From an uncultured Porphyromonas sp. (lineage in GTDB: Bacteria; Bacteroidota; Bacteroidia; Bacteroidales; Porphyromonadaceae), in NCBI GenBank assembly GCA_927910985.1, contig CAKMOP010000167.1, positions 1-6,678 on the forward strand: DNA of 6,678 bases, written 5' to 3'. The notes under the pieces were generated by a model. The model saw nothing but the letters and a program-made list of their open reading frames with translations, was not told where the DNA came from and made no database searches. The translations under genes and the position numbers were made by a program. Positions within the stretch are counted from its first letter, which is position 1; each line of letters begins with the position of its first letter. Positions 1 through 6,678 of the stretch are shown here, piece by piece.

Positions 1-1
1 C

Positions 2-793
2 TACGAGGAAATACGTGAGTATGTCCGACAGATAGCCCCAGGACGTGAAGACATCGTCCGTCTCTATACGGGCAACCTCCCCATCTTCGATGAGAAGAAC
101 GTCACCAAGCAGATCAAGTCATCCTTTGGGCGTACTGTCACCTGCAAGAGCGGTGCTTATCTGATCATCGAGCAGACCGAGGCCATGTACGTCGTGGATG
201 TCAACAGTGGTAATCGCTCTCGCAAGAGCACCGAGCAGGAAGGTACGGCGATCGACGTCAATCTCATTGCCGCCGAAGAGCTTGCCCGCCAGCTCCGTCT
301 CCGTGATATGGGAGGCATCATCGTCGTCGACTTCATCGACATGCACGACCAGAAGAATAGACAGCTCCTCTACGAGCACATGGTCAAGCTGATGGAGAGC
401 GACCGCACACGCCACAACATCCTGCCGCTGAGCAAATTTGGAGTGATGCAGATCACCCGCCAGCGCGTGCGCCCTGCCACCCAGATCAACACGGATGAGA
501 CGTGCCCCACTTGCCTCGGGACAGGGAAGATGAAGTCTTCCATCCTCTTCACCGACCAGCTCGAAGAAAAGCTCCGTGACTTAGCTCCACGCTTAGACAC
601 CTCCTACATCAATGTCCACGTACATCCCTACGTGGCTGCCTACCTCAACAAGGGTTTTCTCGTATCCATCGCACGCCGCTGGAAGCTCCAGATAGCACGC
701 GGGATACGCGTCACCCCGAATCAGAGCCTCGGCTTCCTCGACTATAAGTTTGTAGACAAGGAAGGCAACGAAATAGAGGCCCTCGAAGAATAA
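2..793 (+). CDS. rng: Ribonuclease G/E family endoribonuclease, C-terminal part (5' end outside window)
   Basis: Single-strand-specific endoribonuclease of the RNase E/G family, acting in the cytoplasm on rRNA precursors and mRNA. The frame is open from base 2, so the start and the N-terminal S1 domain lie to the left; 263 residues are visible. The ATG at 185 is internal, because conserved sequence (IRLYTGNLPIFDE-like, then KSGAYLIIEQTEA) precedes it in frame. The DNase I-like catalytic domain shows both Mg2+-binding aspartates: VVDVNSG (Asp codon 197-199) and VVDFIDM (Asp codon 329-331), equivalent to Asp303 and Asp346 of E. coli RNase E. Between them is the family signature ARQLRLRDMGG. The zinc-link motif CPTCLGTG follows (Cys codons 503 and 512), then the small domain typical of RNase G. 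The protein ends soon after, with no long degradosome scaffold, which favours RNase G over RNase E. A strong hairpin follows the stop codon. Identity is secure; the rng versus rne label is conventional. Confidence 0.95.
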   Translation, partial: YEEIREYVRQIAPGREDIVRLYTGNLPIFDEKNVTKQIKSSFGRTVTCKSGAYLIIEQTEAMYVVDVNSGNRSRKSTEQEGTAIDVNLIAAEELARQLRLRDMGGIIVVDFIDMHDQKNRQLLYEHMVKLMESDRTRHNILPLSKFGVMQITRQRVRPATQINTDETCPTCLGTGKMKSSILFTDQLEEKLRDLAPRLDTSYINVHVHPYVAAYLNKGFLVSIARRWKLQIARGIRVTPNQSLGFLDYKFVDKEGNEIEALEE

Positions 794-801
794 CCTACGA
801 C

Positions 802-865
802 AAAGCCCGTAGAAGAACCCAACCCTATCCCAGCGATAGCAATCAGGGTATCTTCTACGGGCTTT
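802..865 (+). terminator. Hairpin terminator after rng
   Basis: The arms at 802-816 and 851-865 are perfectly complementary over 15 bp (AAAGCCCGTAGAAGA against its reverse complement). They enclose a 34-base loop that can fold further, with CTATC 825-829 pairing to GATAG 835-839. The hairpin starts 8 bases after the rng stop and ends 28 bases before recR, the right place for a transcription end. The U-tract is only TTT, so termination strength is inferred. The left arm begins with AAA, so the structure could also work on the opposite strand. Confidence 0.75.
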
Positions 866-893
866 ATCCTTACCGAGAGCAAGACCCGAGACG

Positions 894-1514
894 ATGAATG
901 CCTATCCTTCCAAGCTCGTCGAGCGAGCCGTAGAGCAGCTTTCTACTCTTCCCGGAGTAGGGCGCAAGACCGCTCTGCGTCTGGCACTGCATCTGCTCTC
1001 ACGCCCCACAATTGACACCCACACCTTCGCTGATGCACTCGTCGAGATGCGCGATGGCATCGTCTACTGCAGGCAATGTCACAACATCAGTGACACCGAA
1101 CTCTGTCCCATCTGTTCCAGTCCAAGTAGAGACAGCTCTACGGTCTGTGTCGTCCAGCACGTGGGCGATGTGATGGCTATTGAGAACACAGGGCAGTACC
1201 GTGGTGTGTACCACGTACTCGGTGGTGTCATCTCTCCTATTGACGGCATCGGTCCCGACGACCTCAAGATACCTGAACTCATCGAGCGCGTCCGCAGTGG
1301 GGCTGTCCGTGAGGTCATCTTGGCTCTGGGCACCACGATGGAAGGGGATACGACCAACTTCTTCATCTACCGCAGCCTCTCCGGTCTCGAGGTGCGTCTC
1401 TCGGTCATCGCACGTGGAGTCGCTATCGGTGACGAGATCGAGTATGCCGATGAAGTGACACTCGGTCGCTCGATACTCACCCGAACAGACTTTGATCAGT
1501 CGCTGAGCTTCTGA
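894..1514 (+). CDS. recR: Recombination mediator protein RecR
   Basis: RecR works with RecO (and RecF) to load RecA onto SSB-coated single-stranded DNA at gaps, in the RecFOR repair pathway. The 206 residues match the usual family length of about 200. In order: an N-terminal helix-hairpin-helix ([17 protein letters not shown], residues 19-35); a four-cysteine zinc finger (Cys59, Cys62, Cys71, Cys74); a Toprim domain (about 82-177) with [10 protein letters not shown] and [10 protein letters not shown]; and the C-terminal segment with TMEGDTTNF and [16 protein letters not shown]. One oddity: the Toprim strand reads VCVVQHV, with Gln88 where the family normally has Glu (VVE). The ATG at 894 gives [10 protein letters not shown], a normal RecR N-terminus. 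It sits 28 bases after the terminator hairpin, so its promoter must be very compact, overlap the hairpin, or depend on read-through; no consensus promoter was recognised. Three bases separate its stop from the next gene. Confidence 0.97.
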   Translation: MNAYPSKLVERAVEQLSTLPGVGRKTALRLALHLLSRPTIDTHTFADALVEMRDGIVYCRQCHNISDTELCPICSSPSRDSSTVCVVQHVGDVMAIENTGQYRGVYHVLGGVISPIDGIGPDDLKIPELIERVRSGAVREVILALGTTMEGDTTNFFIYRSLSGLEVRLSVIARGVAIGDEIEYADEVTLGRSILTRTDFDQSLSF

Positions 1515-1517
1515 CCT

Positions 1518-2054
1518 ATGCGTACGCAGGCTATCGGCATCGCTGGCGAGCACATACAGCTCCGCGCCCTCTCCCAAGAGGACCTTCCTCAGCTCCTTCG
1601 CTGGGAGAATGATCCTAGGGGCTGGTATTCCAATGGCACCATCAATCCCCTCTCTCCCGATTTCATCCAGCGCTACATCACCGCCTCGACCGTACACATC
1701 CTCGAGAGTGGCACGATGAGCCTCATCATCGAAGACCTCGAGACACGCACGGCACTCGGGCATCTCGTCTTCTACGACTATACTCCGATTCACCGCCGTC
1801 TGGCACTCGGTATCTACATCGACCAGGCTGCACGCCACGAAGGGATAGCCACCGAAGCTCTGCGGTTAGCTCTACGCTACGCTTTCGATAAGCTCCGCTG
1901 CGAGCAAGTCTATGCAGAAGTTTTAGCCTCCAACGAAGCATCCCAGCATATGCTCCGAAGTCTTGGCTTTGAGCATACGGCAACCCTTCCCCGCTGGCAC
2001 TGGCACGACACCCACTACGAGGACCTCTATTACTATCAGATATGGCATCCATAG
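1518..2054 (+). CDS. GNAT family N-acetyltransferase
   Basis: A 178-residue acetyl-CoA-dependent N-acetyltransferase of the GNAT fold, similar in layout to the RimJ/RimL/SpeG-like group (cytosolic; substrate unknown). The N-terminus HIQLRALSQEDLPQLLRWEND (about 12-32) is the usual opening strand and helix of this group. Motif A, which holds the acetyl-CoA pyrophosphate, is LGIYIDQAARHEGIATEAL, with RHEGIA at 106-111 fitting the Q/R-x-x-G-x-G/A pattern. Motif B follows as VLASNEASQHMLRSLGF, with Asn139 and the characteristic LGF at 149-151. The C-terminus is rich in aromatic residues and histidine (RWHWHDTHYEDLYYYQ). The gene begins 3 bases after recR and its last 13 bases overlap the start of ligA, so translation of the three is probably coupled. 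The substrate (protein N-terminus, polyamine, antibiotic or other) cannot be read from the sequence. Confidence 0.9.
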   Translation: MRTQAIGIAGEHIQLRALSQEDLPQLLRWENDPRGWYSNGTINPLSPDFIQRYITASTVHILESGTMSLIIEDLETRTALGHLVFYDYTPIHRRLALGIYIDQAARHEGIATEALRLALRYAFDKLRCEQVYAEVLASNEASQHMLRSLGFEHTATLPRWHWHDTHYEDLYYYQIWHP

Positions 2055-4130
2055 CCGCAGAGATTCAGCGACTACGAGAGGAAATAGAGGCACACAACTA
2101 CGCCTACTACATCCTCTCTGCTCCCACCATCTCGGACTACGACTTCGACCAGCTCCTCAAGCAACTGGAGCAGCTGGAGGCAGAGCACCCCGACCTCATC
2201 ACCCCCGACTCACCCACACAGCGTGTAGGTAACGACCGCACAGAGGGCTTCGCACAAGTAGCACACCGCTACCCGATGCTCTCCTTAGGCAATACCTACA
2301 GCTATGACGACGTGCGGGAGTTCTACGAGCGTGTCGCTAAAGACTTAGGAGGCAAGCCCTTCACCATCATTGCCGAGCTGAAGTACGATGGGCTCTCCAT
2401 CTCGCTTACCTATGAGCAGGGGAAGTTAGCCCGTGCCGTCACACGTGGCGATGGACAAATGGGCGATGATGTAACAGCCAACGTCCGCACCATTCGCTCC
2501 ATTCCGCTCCGTCTCCGTGGCACAAATTACCCTGACATCGTGGAGGTACGTGGGGAGATTCTCCTCCCTTTTATCGAGTTCGATCGACTGAATGCAGAGC
2601 GTCATCGTGCTAGCCTCCCCCTCTTTGCTAACCCTCGCAATGCCGCCAGTGGGACGCTTAAGCAGCTGGATCCAGCAGTCGTCGCTGAGCGACGTCTCGA
2701 TGCCTACCTCTATTATCTCCCTGGACAGCCTGATCTACCCGACAGCCACTACGAGCGTCTGCAACTCTGCCGTAGCTGGGGGCTAAAAGTGTCAGAAGCG
2801 ACACGCCGCTGTGAGACTTTAGAGGAAGTCCTATCCTTCCTCGACTACTGGGAGGAGCACGTGCCAATGCTCCCGTGGCGACCGATGGCGTAGTGCTCAA
2901 GGTCGACTCTATCACCGAGCAGGAAGAACTTGGATACACGGCCAAGACCCCACGCTGGGCGATTGCCTACAAGTACCAAGCCGAGCAAGCGAAGACACGG
3001 CTTATCTCCGTAGACTTCCAAGTCGGGCGCACTGGTGCTGTGACGCCTGTGGCGAACCTCGATGCCGTCTCCCTCTCGGGGACTACCGTGCGCCGTGCTT
3101 CACTCCACAATGCCGATTTCATCGAAGCCTTTGACCTCCATATCGATGACCAAGTCCTCGTGGAGAAGGGCGGAGAGATCATCCCGAAGATTGTCGGGGT
3201 CGTCACCGAAAGAACGTCACTCTGATGCTCAGGCGGTGACCTTCCCCAGCCATTGTCCTGCCTGTGGCTCGCTCTTGGAGCGTAATGAAGGAGAAGCGGC
3301 CTACTACTGCACCAACCAAGCCACTTGCCCCCCACAGCAGACAGCACGTATCGAGCACTTTGCTGGGCGCAAAGCTGCCGACATCCGTCTTGGTGCAGAA
3401 AACCATCGACCTTCTCTTCACGCACGGCCTTGTACATAGTATCGCCGACCTTTACCGCCTGACCCAAGAGCAGTTGCTGCAGCTACCAGGCTTCAAGGAG
3501 CGCAGTGCGACACGCCTCCTCGAGAGCATCGAGGCTTCGAAAGCCCGTCCCTTCCGTGCCCTCCTCTTCGGGCTCGGCATCCGCTTCGTAGGAGAAACTG
3601 TGGCCAAGACTCTGGTCCAACGCTATGCCGATATAGAGGAGCTTAGCATAGCGACCTACGAAGAGCTCACTGCCATCCCAGACATCGGGGCAGTCATCGC
3701 CGAGAGTCTCGTGCACTACTTCGCTTCCGAAGAGAATAGAGCCTTCATCACCGAGCTCCAGCAGTTAGGTCTTCCCCTGCGCCGCCTTCCCGAAGAAGAG
3801 CCCCTCCCCACTCAGGAGCATTCAGCTATTTCGGGCAAATCCTTTGTCATCAGTGGCGTCTTCACCCACCATTCGCGCGATGAGTACAAGTCGCTCATCG
3901 AAGGACTGGGAGGTAAGATTGCCTCCTCAATATCGAGTAAGACCAACTATGTCTTAGCAGGAGCCAATATGGGACCAGCTAAGCTCGCCAAGGCCACCGA
4001 CCTCGGCATCACTATACTCTCTGAGGACGAACTACTCAGCCTCATCGCCCCACAAGAGGACGGTACGGCTTCCCCCACCACGGAGGAAAGCGACCTATCT
4101 TCCCTCCCGCTCTTCTCTCATCCAGACTAA
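2042..4130 (+). CDS. ligA: NAD+-dependent DNA ligase LigA, interrupted by three frameshifts as sequenced
   Basis: LigA seals nicks in duplex DNA using NAD+, joining Okazaki fragments and finishing repair. Domain Ia (residues 1-65) has the NMN-binding pattern [18 protein letters not shown] and [10 protein letters not shown]. The nucleotidyltransferase domain has AELKYDG with the AMP-accepting Lys114, then [47 protein letters not shown] and PRWAIAYK. The OB fold ([25 protein letters not shown]), a zinc finger with four cysteines (CPAC...YYC...TC, 3257-3330), HhH repeats ([26 protein letters not shown]) and a C-terminal BRCT domain (about 3830-4050) follow. The pieces lie in frame 2 (2042 to about 2875), frame 1 (2875 to about 3212), frame 2 again (to about 3395), then frame 3 to the stop at 4128-4130. 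Mended, the product is about 695 residues, near the family norm. As written, the first frame stops at 2891-2893, after the catalytic lysine but before motifs IV and V. Sequencing error is more likely than real loss of this essential gene. Confidence 0.93.
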
Positions 4131-4172
4131 TTCACCCCCACGACGATTACGAAATCATCTTAGCTTTTAGCA

Positions 4173-6405
4173 ATGGACATTATCTTTATCTGTATCCTTG
4201 CATTCTTGATTATCCTCGCCTGCTTCGATCTCGTAGCAGGGGTAAGCAACGATGCGGTGAACTTCCTCAACTCTGCCATTGGGGCCAAGGCAGCCCCCTT
4301 CAAGGTCATCCTCAGTGTCGCAGCTGTGGGGTTTCCTCGGAGCCTCCTGTAATGGGTATGGATGTAGCGCGCAATGGGATATACAATCCGGCCTACTTCA
4401 CCTTCCAAGAGGTGATGACCATCTGTCTGGCGGCGGTAGTCACGGACATCATCTTAATTAACATCTTCAACACCTTAGGGCTACCGACCTCGACGACCGT
4501 CTCCATGGTCTTTGAGCTCCTCGGAGCAGCCTTCTGTATGGCGATGCTCAAGGGCTTTGACGACCCCAATCTGCAGGTGCTGCAGATGCTGAATACCTCC
4601 AAGGCACTGCAGGTCATCATCGCTATCTTCCTCTCGGTGGCCGTTGCCTTCTTCTTCGGCTCGGTGGTACAGTGGATCACGCGCGTGCTCTTCTCCTTCA
4701 ACTACAAGAAGACGCTCCCCTACTTAGCAGGGATCTTCGGGGGGATTGCGCTGACCTCCATCGTCTACTTCATGCTCATCAAGGGGCTGCAGGAGTCGAC
4801 GTTCGCCTACAAGGACTGGATCAATGAGCATACCTCGGAGCTGGTCATCGGCTGCCTCATAGGCTTATCCATCCTGATGCAGGTGCTGCACTGGTGCGGT
4901 GTGAACATCCTCAAGATCATCGTACTCTCGGGGACGCTTGCCCTCTCCTTAGCCTTTGCGGGCAATGACCTGGTGAACTTCATCGGCGTACCACTCTCGG
5001 GGCTCTCCGCCTACCAAGACTATATGGCTCACGGGAATGGTGCCTACGACACCTACTTGATGGCGGCTAACAACCTCCCAGCTAAGACTCCGTATATCTT
5101 CCTTCTGGGCTCGGGGATCATTATGACACTCGCACTTTTCTTCTCTAAGAGTGCGCAGAATGTCATCAAGACCTCGGTGAACCTCTCGCGCCAAGATGAT
5201 GGAGAGGAGACTTTCGGCTCCTCGCGCATCGCACGTGGATTGGTACGTACCAGCAGCTCGATGGGCTCGCTCCTCGAGCGTTCGGTACCCAAGAAGGCCC
5301 GCGAATGGATCGATTCCCGCTTCAATAAGCAAGAGCTGACGATGGAACCTGGGGCTGCCTTTGACCTCGTGCGCGCCTCGGTGAACCTGGTCCTTGCGGG
5401 GCTACTCATCGCTTTAGGGACTTCCTTCAAGCTTCCGCTCTCCACGACTTACGTCACCTTCATGGTCGGTATGGGTTCGTCTCTGGCTGACCGCGCGTGG
5501 GGTCGTGAGAGTGCCGTAGGGCGTCTGACAGGGGTGATGTCCGTCATCGGAGGCTGGTTTGTCACCGCTGGTGCCGCCTTCATCATCGCTATCATCATCG
5601 CTACGATCATGCGCTACGGTGGCTTCATCGCTATGATTGCACTGATTGCCGTAGCCCTCTTCCTTCTCTTCAACAGCCATCTGATTCGTCGCAAGAAGGG
5701 TGATGCCGACGACGAGCTCTTCGTCGCTATCCTCAATGCAGAGGATGCTACCACGATGTGGAGCCTGCTCTCGGAACACGTACGTACGAACCAGACCACC
5801 CTCCTCGACCACGTCAGTCAGGACTATCTTGACCTGACCAATGGGCTCTTCAGCGAAGATTTGCGCCGTCTGAAGAAGACGATGCACCATCTCGATGAGC
5901 ACAAGCGCTCCTTCAAGACGATGCGTCGCAAGGAAACCATCGGGCTGAGACGTATGGCCAGTGATGAGGATATGCTGGAGAAGAACATGTGGTTCCACCT
6001 CGGTGCCAATACCTGTCTGCAGATGATCTACGCCCTCGAGCGTGCCACGGAAGTCTCTGTCGAGCACGTCGACAACAACTACAACCCCATCCCTGAAGAG
6101 TACCGCAACGAGTTCGCCCCCATACGAGACCGCGTCATCGACTACATCGCACAGGTACACCAGCTCATCTCCAGCGAACGTATGGAGGATGCTAAGAAGG
6201 CGAAGAATATGGGTAAGGAGCTACGTGAGATCGTCAAGGATATGCGTAAGACCCAGATGAAGCGTGCCCACAAGAGCCGTCGCGAAGACTCCGAGCATCG
6301 ATGGTCTACCTCAACATCCTGATCGAGACCAACGAGCTCCTCGGCAACCTCCGTCACTTGGTCGGCTACAGCCAAAACCTCCTCGACGAAGAGGCCGAAG
6401 GCTAA
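4173..6405 (+). CDS. pit: PiT-family inorganic phosphate transporter with C-terminal PhoU-like domain, frameshifted as sequenced
   Basis: A low-affinity, cation-coupled phosphate permease of the inner membrane. The ATG at 4173 opens with a hydrophobic helix and the first PiT signature, GVSNDAVNFLNSAIGAKAA. The inverted second copy, GNDLVNFIGVPLSG, is at 4961-5002. The paired family loops LPTSTTVSMVFELLGAAF (4481 on) and LPLSTTYVTFMVGMG (5432 on) are both present, with about ten membrane helices in all. From about 5690 the protein is soluble, charged and helical (LLSEHVRTNQ, ENMWFHLGANTCLQMIYALER), a PhoU-like tail that probably regulates or couples transport, as in other Bacteroidetes PiT proteins. 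The first frame stops at 4350-4352. The protein resumes at 4352 in another frame, runs unbroken to 6322, and needs one more shift near 6300 to reach its natural end at 6403-6405. Mended length is about 745 residues. It starts 42 bases after ligA; no clear promoter was seen there. Confidence 0.9.
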
Positions 6406-6449
6406 ACATCCTCCCTGAGGCTCTAACAGTTTGCCTCACCTCTGTCGCA

Positions 6450-6480
6450 TCTTTGACACTCCAACGACAATAGTCAAAGA
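6450..6480. repeat. 8-bp inverted repeat upstream of the terminator hairpin
   Basis: TCTTTGAC at 6450-6457 is the exact reverse complement of GTCAAAGA at 6473-6480, with a 15-base spacer. It lies between the transporter stop and the terminator. It could be a minor RNA hairpin protecting the transcript 3' end or a chance repeat. No function is claimed. Confidence 0.4.
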
Positions 6481-6491
6481 CGTATAATGCG

Positions 6492-6534
6492 TAGCGGGCT
6501 GACTTCCCTCTCAGCAAAGTCAGCCCGCTATTTG
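6492..6534 (+). terminator. Hairpin terminator after the phosphate transporter gene
   Basis: The arms at 6492-6505 and 6517-6530 pair perfectly over 14 bp (TAGCGGGCTGACTT against its reverse complement), closing an 11-base loop. A short TTTG follows at 6531-6534. The GC-rich stem, its position 87 bases after the mended stop codon and the absence of any coding frame around it all support transcription termination. As with the hairpin after rng, the T-run is only three bases, so efficiency is uncertain. Confidence 0.75.
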
Positions 6535-6563
6535 CTTGTCCCAAGAGCCGCCCTCTATCTTTT
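6531..6563 (+). promoter_or_regulatory. Possible Bacteroidetes-type promoter reading toward the right edge (weak)
   Basis: TTTG at 6531-6534 and TATCTTTT at 6556-6563 are separated by 21 bases. This resembles the Bacteroidetes sigma-ABfr pattern of TTTG near -33 and TAnnTTTG near -7, with one mismatch at the last base. It would start transcription near 6570 toward an unseen gene. Such short degenerate elements arise by chance, and the -33 box coincides with the terminator tail, so this is only a candidate. Confidence 0.2.
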
Positions 6564-6615
6564 CACTCCTCTCCATCGTTCTCCTTCTGCAGCTAACACC
6601 CGAAGTGGGTAGGAC

Positions 6616-6675
6616 GCTCCTATATTGGAGAGCGAGCGGAGCAATATAGCTTGGTTGTCTGAGCTATATTGCTTT
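6616..6675. repeat. Cluster of three alternating inverted-repeat arms (CTATATTG / CAATATAG / CTATATTG)
   Basis: Arm 1 is CTATATTG at 6620-6627. Arm 2 is CAATATAG at 6642-6649, its reverse complement. Arm 3 is CTATATTG again at 6664-6671. Arms 2 and 3 extend to a perfect 12-bp stem (AGCAATATAGCT 6640-6651 with AGCTATATTGCT 6662-6673) with a 10-base loop, followed by TT. Arm 1 can pair with arm 2 over 8 bp instead, so the two hairpins exclude each other. A smaller fold, GCTCC 6616-6620 with GGAGC 6638-6642, is also possible. It may be a terminator, a leader structure or part of a dispersed intergenic repeat cut by the window edge. Confidence 0.55.
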
Positions 6676-6678
6676 ACC

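Larger units (their letters stand above)
6406..6678. other. Non-coding 3' region of the transporter gene, to window edge
   Basis: No frame here shows recognisable protein sequence. Reading left to right it holds: a weak 6-bp hairpin directly after the transporter stop (TGAGGC 6416-6421 with GCCTCA 6433-6438); an 8-bp inverted repeat at 6450-6480; the strong terminator-like hairpin at 6492-6530; a pyrimidine-rich stretch at about 6550-6592; and the repeat cluster at 6616-6673. The next gene must begin beyond the right edge. Confidence 0.7.

Noticed and set aside
999..1838. Long open frame on the minus strand (279 codons) across recR and the acetyltransferase gene
   Set aside because: It lies opposite two well-recognised genes, shows no domain-like pattern, and is explained by the codon bias of the coding strand. 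It crosses a gene boundary with no independent signal.
2867..3406. Programmed ribosomal frameshifting in ligA
   Set aside because: The shifts go in both directions, sit at three unrelated points, and lack slippery heptamers. LigA is not known to use recoding.
4161..4168. TAGCTTTT as a -7 promoter element for the transporter gene
   Set aside because: It ends only four bases before the ATG, and no TTTG lies at the expected distance upstream.
5414..6160. Long open frame on the minus strand (248 codons) opposite the transporter
   Set aside because: The translation is rich in D, V, E and H in the manner of an antisense shadow, and the + strand here carries clear PiT and PhoU-like sequence.
4352..6322. 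Treating the ATG at 4352 as the true start of the transporter
   Set aside because: The first PiT signature (GVSNDAVNFLNS) lies upstream at 4173-4300 in another frame and would be lost. The gene is better read as frameshifted.
6483..6488. TATAAT as a promoter -10 box
   Set aside because: Bacteroidetes housekeeping promoters do not use this box. The nearest TTTGAC is 25 bases upstream and a terminator hairpin follows at once.
6616..6678. Start of a CRISPR array or insertion-sequence end
   Set aside because: Only 8-12-bp arms in alternating orientation are present, with no regular direct repeat and spacer pattern and no transposase sequence in view.

Overview
The window most likely comes from the Bacteroidales, and its style suggests Porphyromonas or a close relative. 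This rests on remembered family resemblance and not on a search. RecR carries the Bacteroidales-type run YCxxCHNISD and a [16 protein letters not shown] Toprim segment. The phosphate transporter is the long form, in which a PiT permease continues into a cytosolic PhoU-like tail. Shine-Dalgarno sequences are poor throughout, as is usual in this phylum. Base composition is moderately GC-rich and looks even across the window. All recognisable genes are on the + strand. No tRNA, rRNA, CRISPR array, transposase or phage gene was seen.

Layout. (1) 2-793: the C-terminal half of an RNase G/E family ribonuclease, cut by the left edge. (2) 802-865: a perfect 15-bp hairpin that probably ends the rng transcript. 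(3) 894-4130: a tightly packed repair and replication group of recR, a GNAT acetyltransferase and ligA (NAD+-dependent DNA ligase). recR and the GNAT gene are 3 bases apart, and the GNAT gene overlaps ligA by 13 bases, so the three are probably co-transcribed. (4) 4173-6405: a PiT-type phosphate permease with a PhoU-like tail. (5) 6406-6678: non-coding. It holds a 14-bp terminator-like hairpin and, at the right edge, a small cluster of mutually exclusive inverted repeats.

How the genes work together. RecR (recombination mediator, with RecO and RecF) and LigA (nick sealing in replication and repair) act in the same DNA-maintenance processes. The acetyltransferase between them has no visible functional link beyond co-transcription. 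RNase G (RNA processing and turnover) and the phosphate transporter look like independent housekeeping units.

Main anomaly. The first 2.8 kb reads cleanly, but ligA is broken by three single-base frame changes and the transporter by a cluster of indels near its start plus one near its end. Each break falls inside conserved family sequence and the protein resumes exactly in another frame. Several breaks lie in or beside short homopolymers. LigA is normally essential, so sequencing or assembly error is the best explanation. Real gene decay or a duplicated copy cannot be excluded from sequence alone. I found no convincing evidence of a new biological system. The remaining points of interest are a Gln replacing the conserved Toprim Glu of RecR and the alternative hairpins at the right edge.
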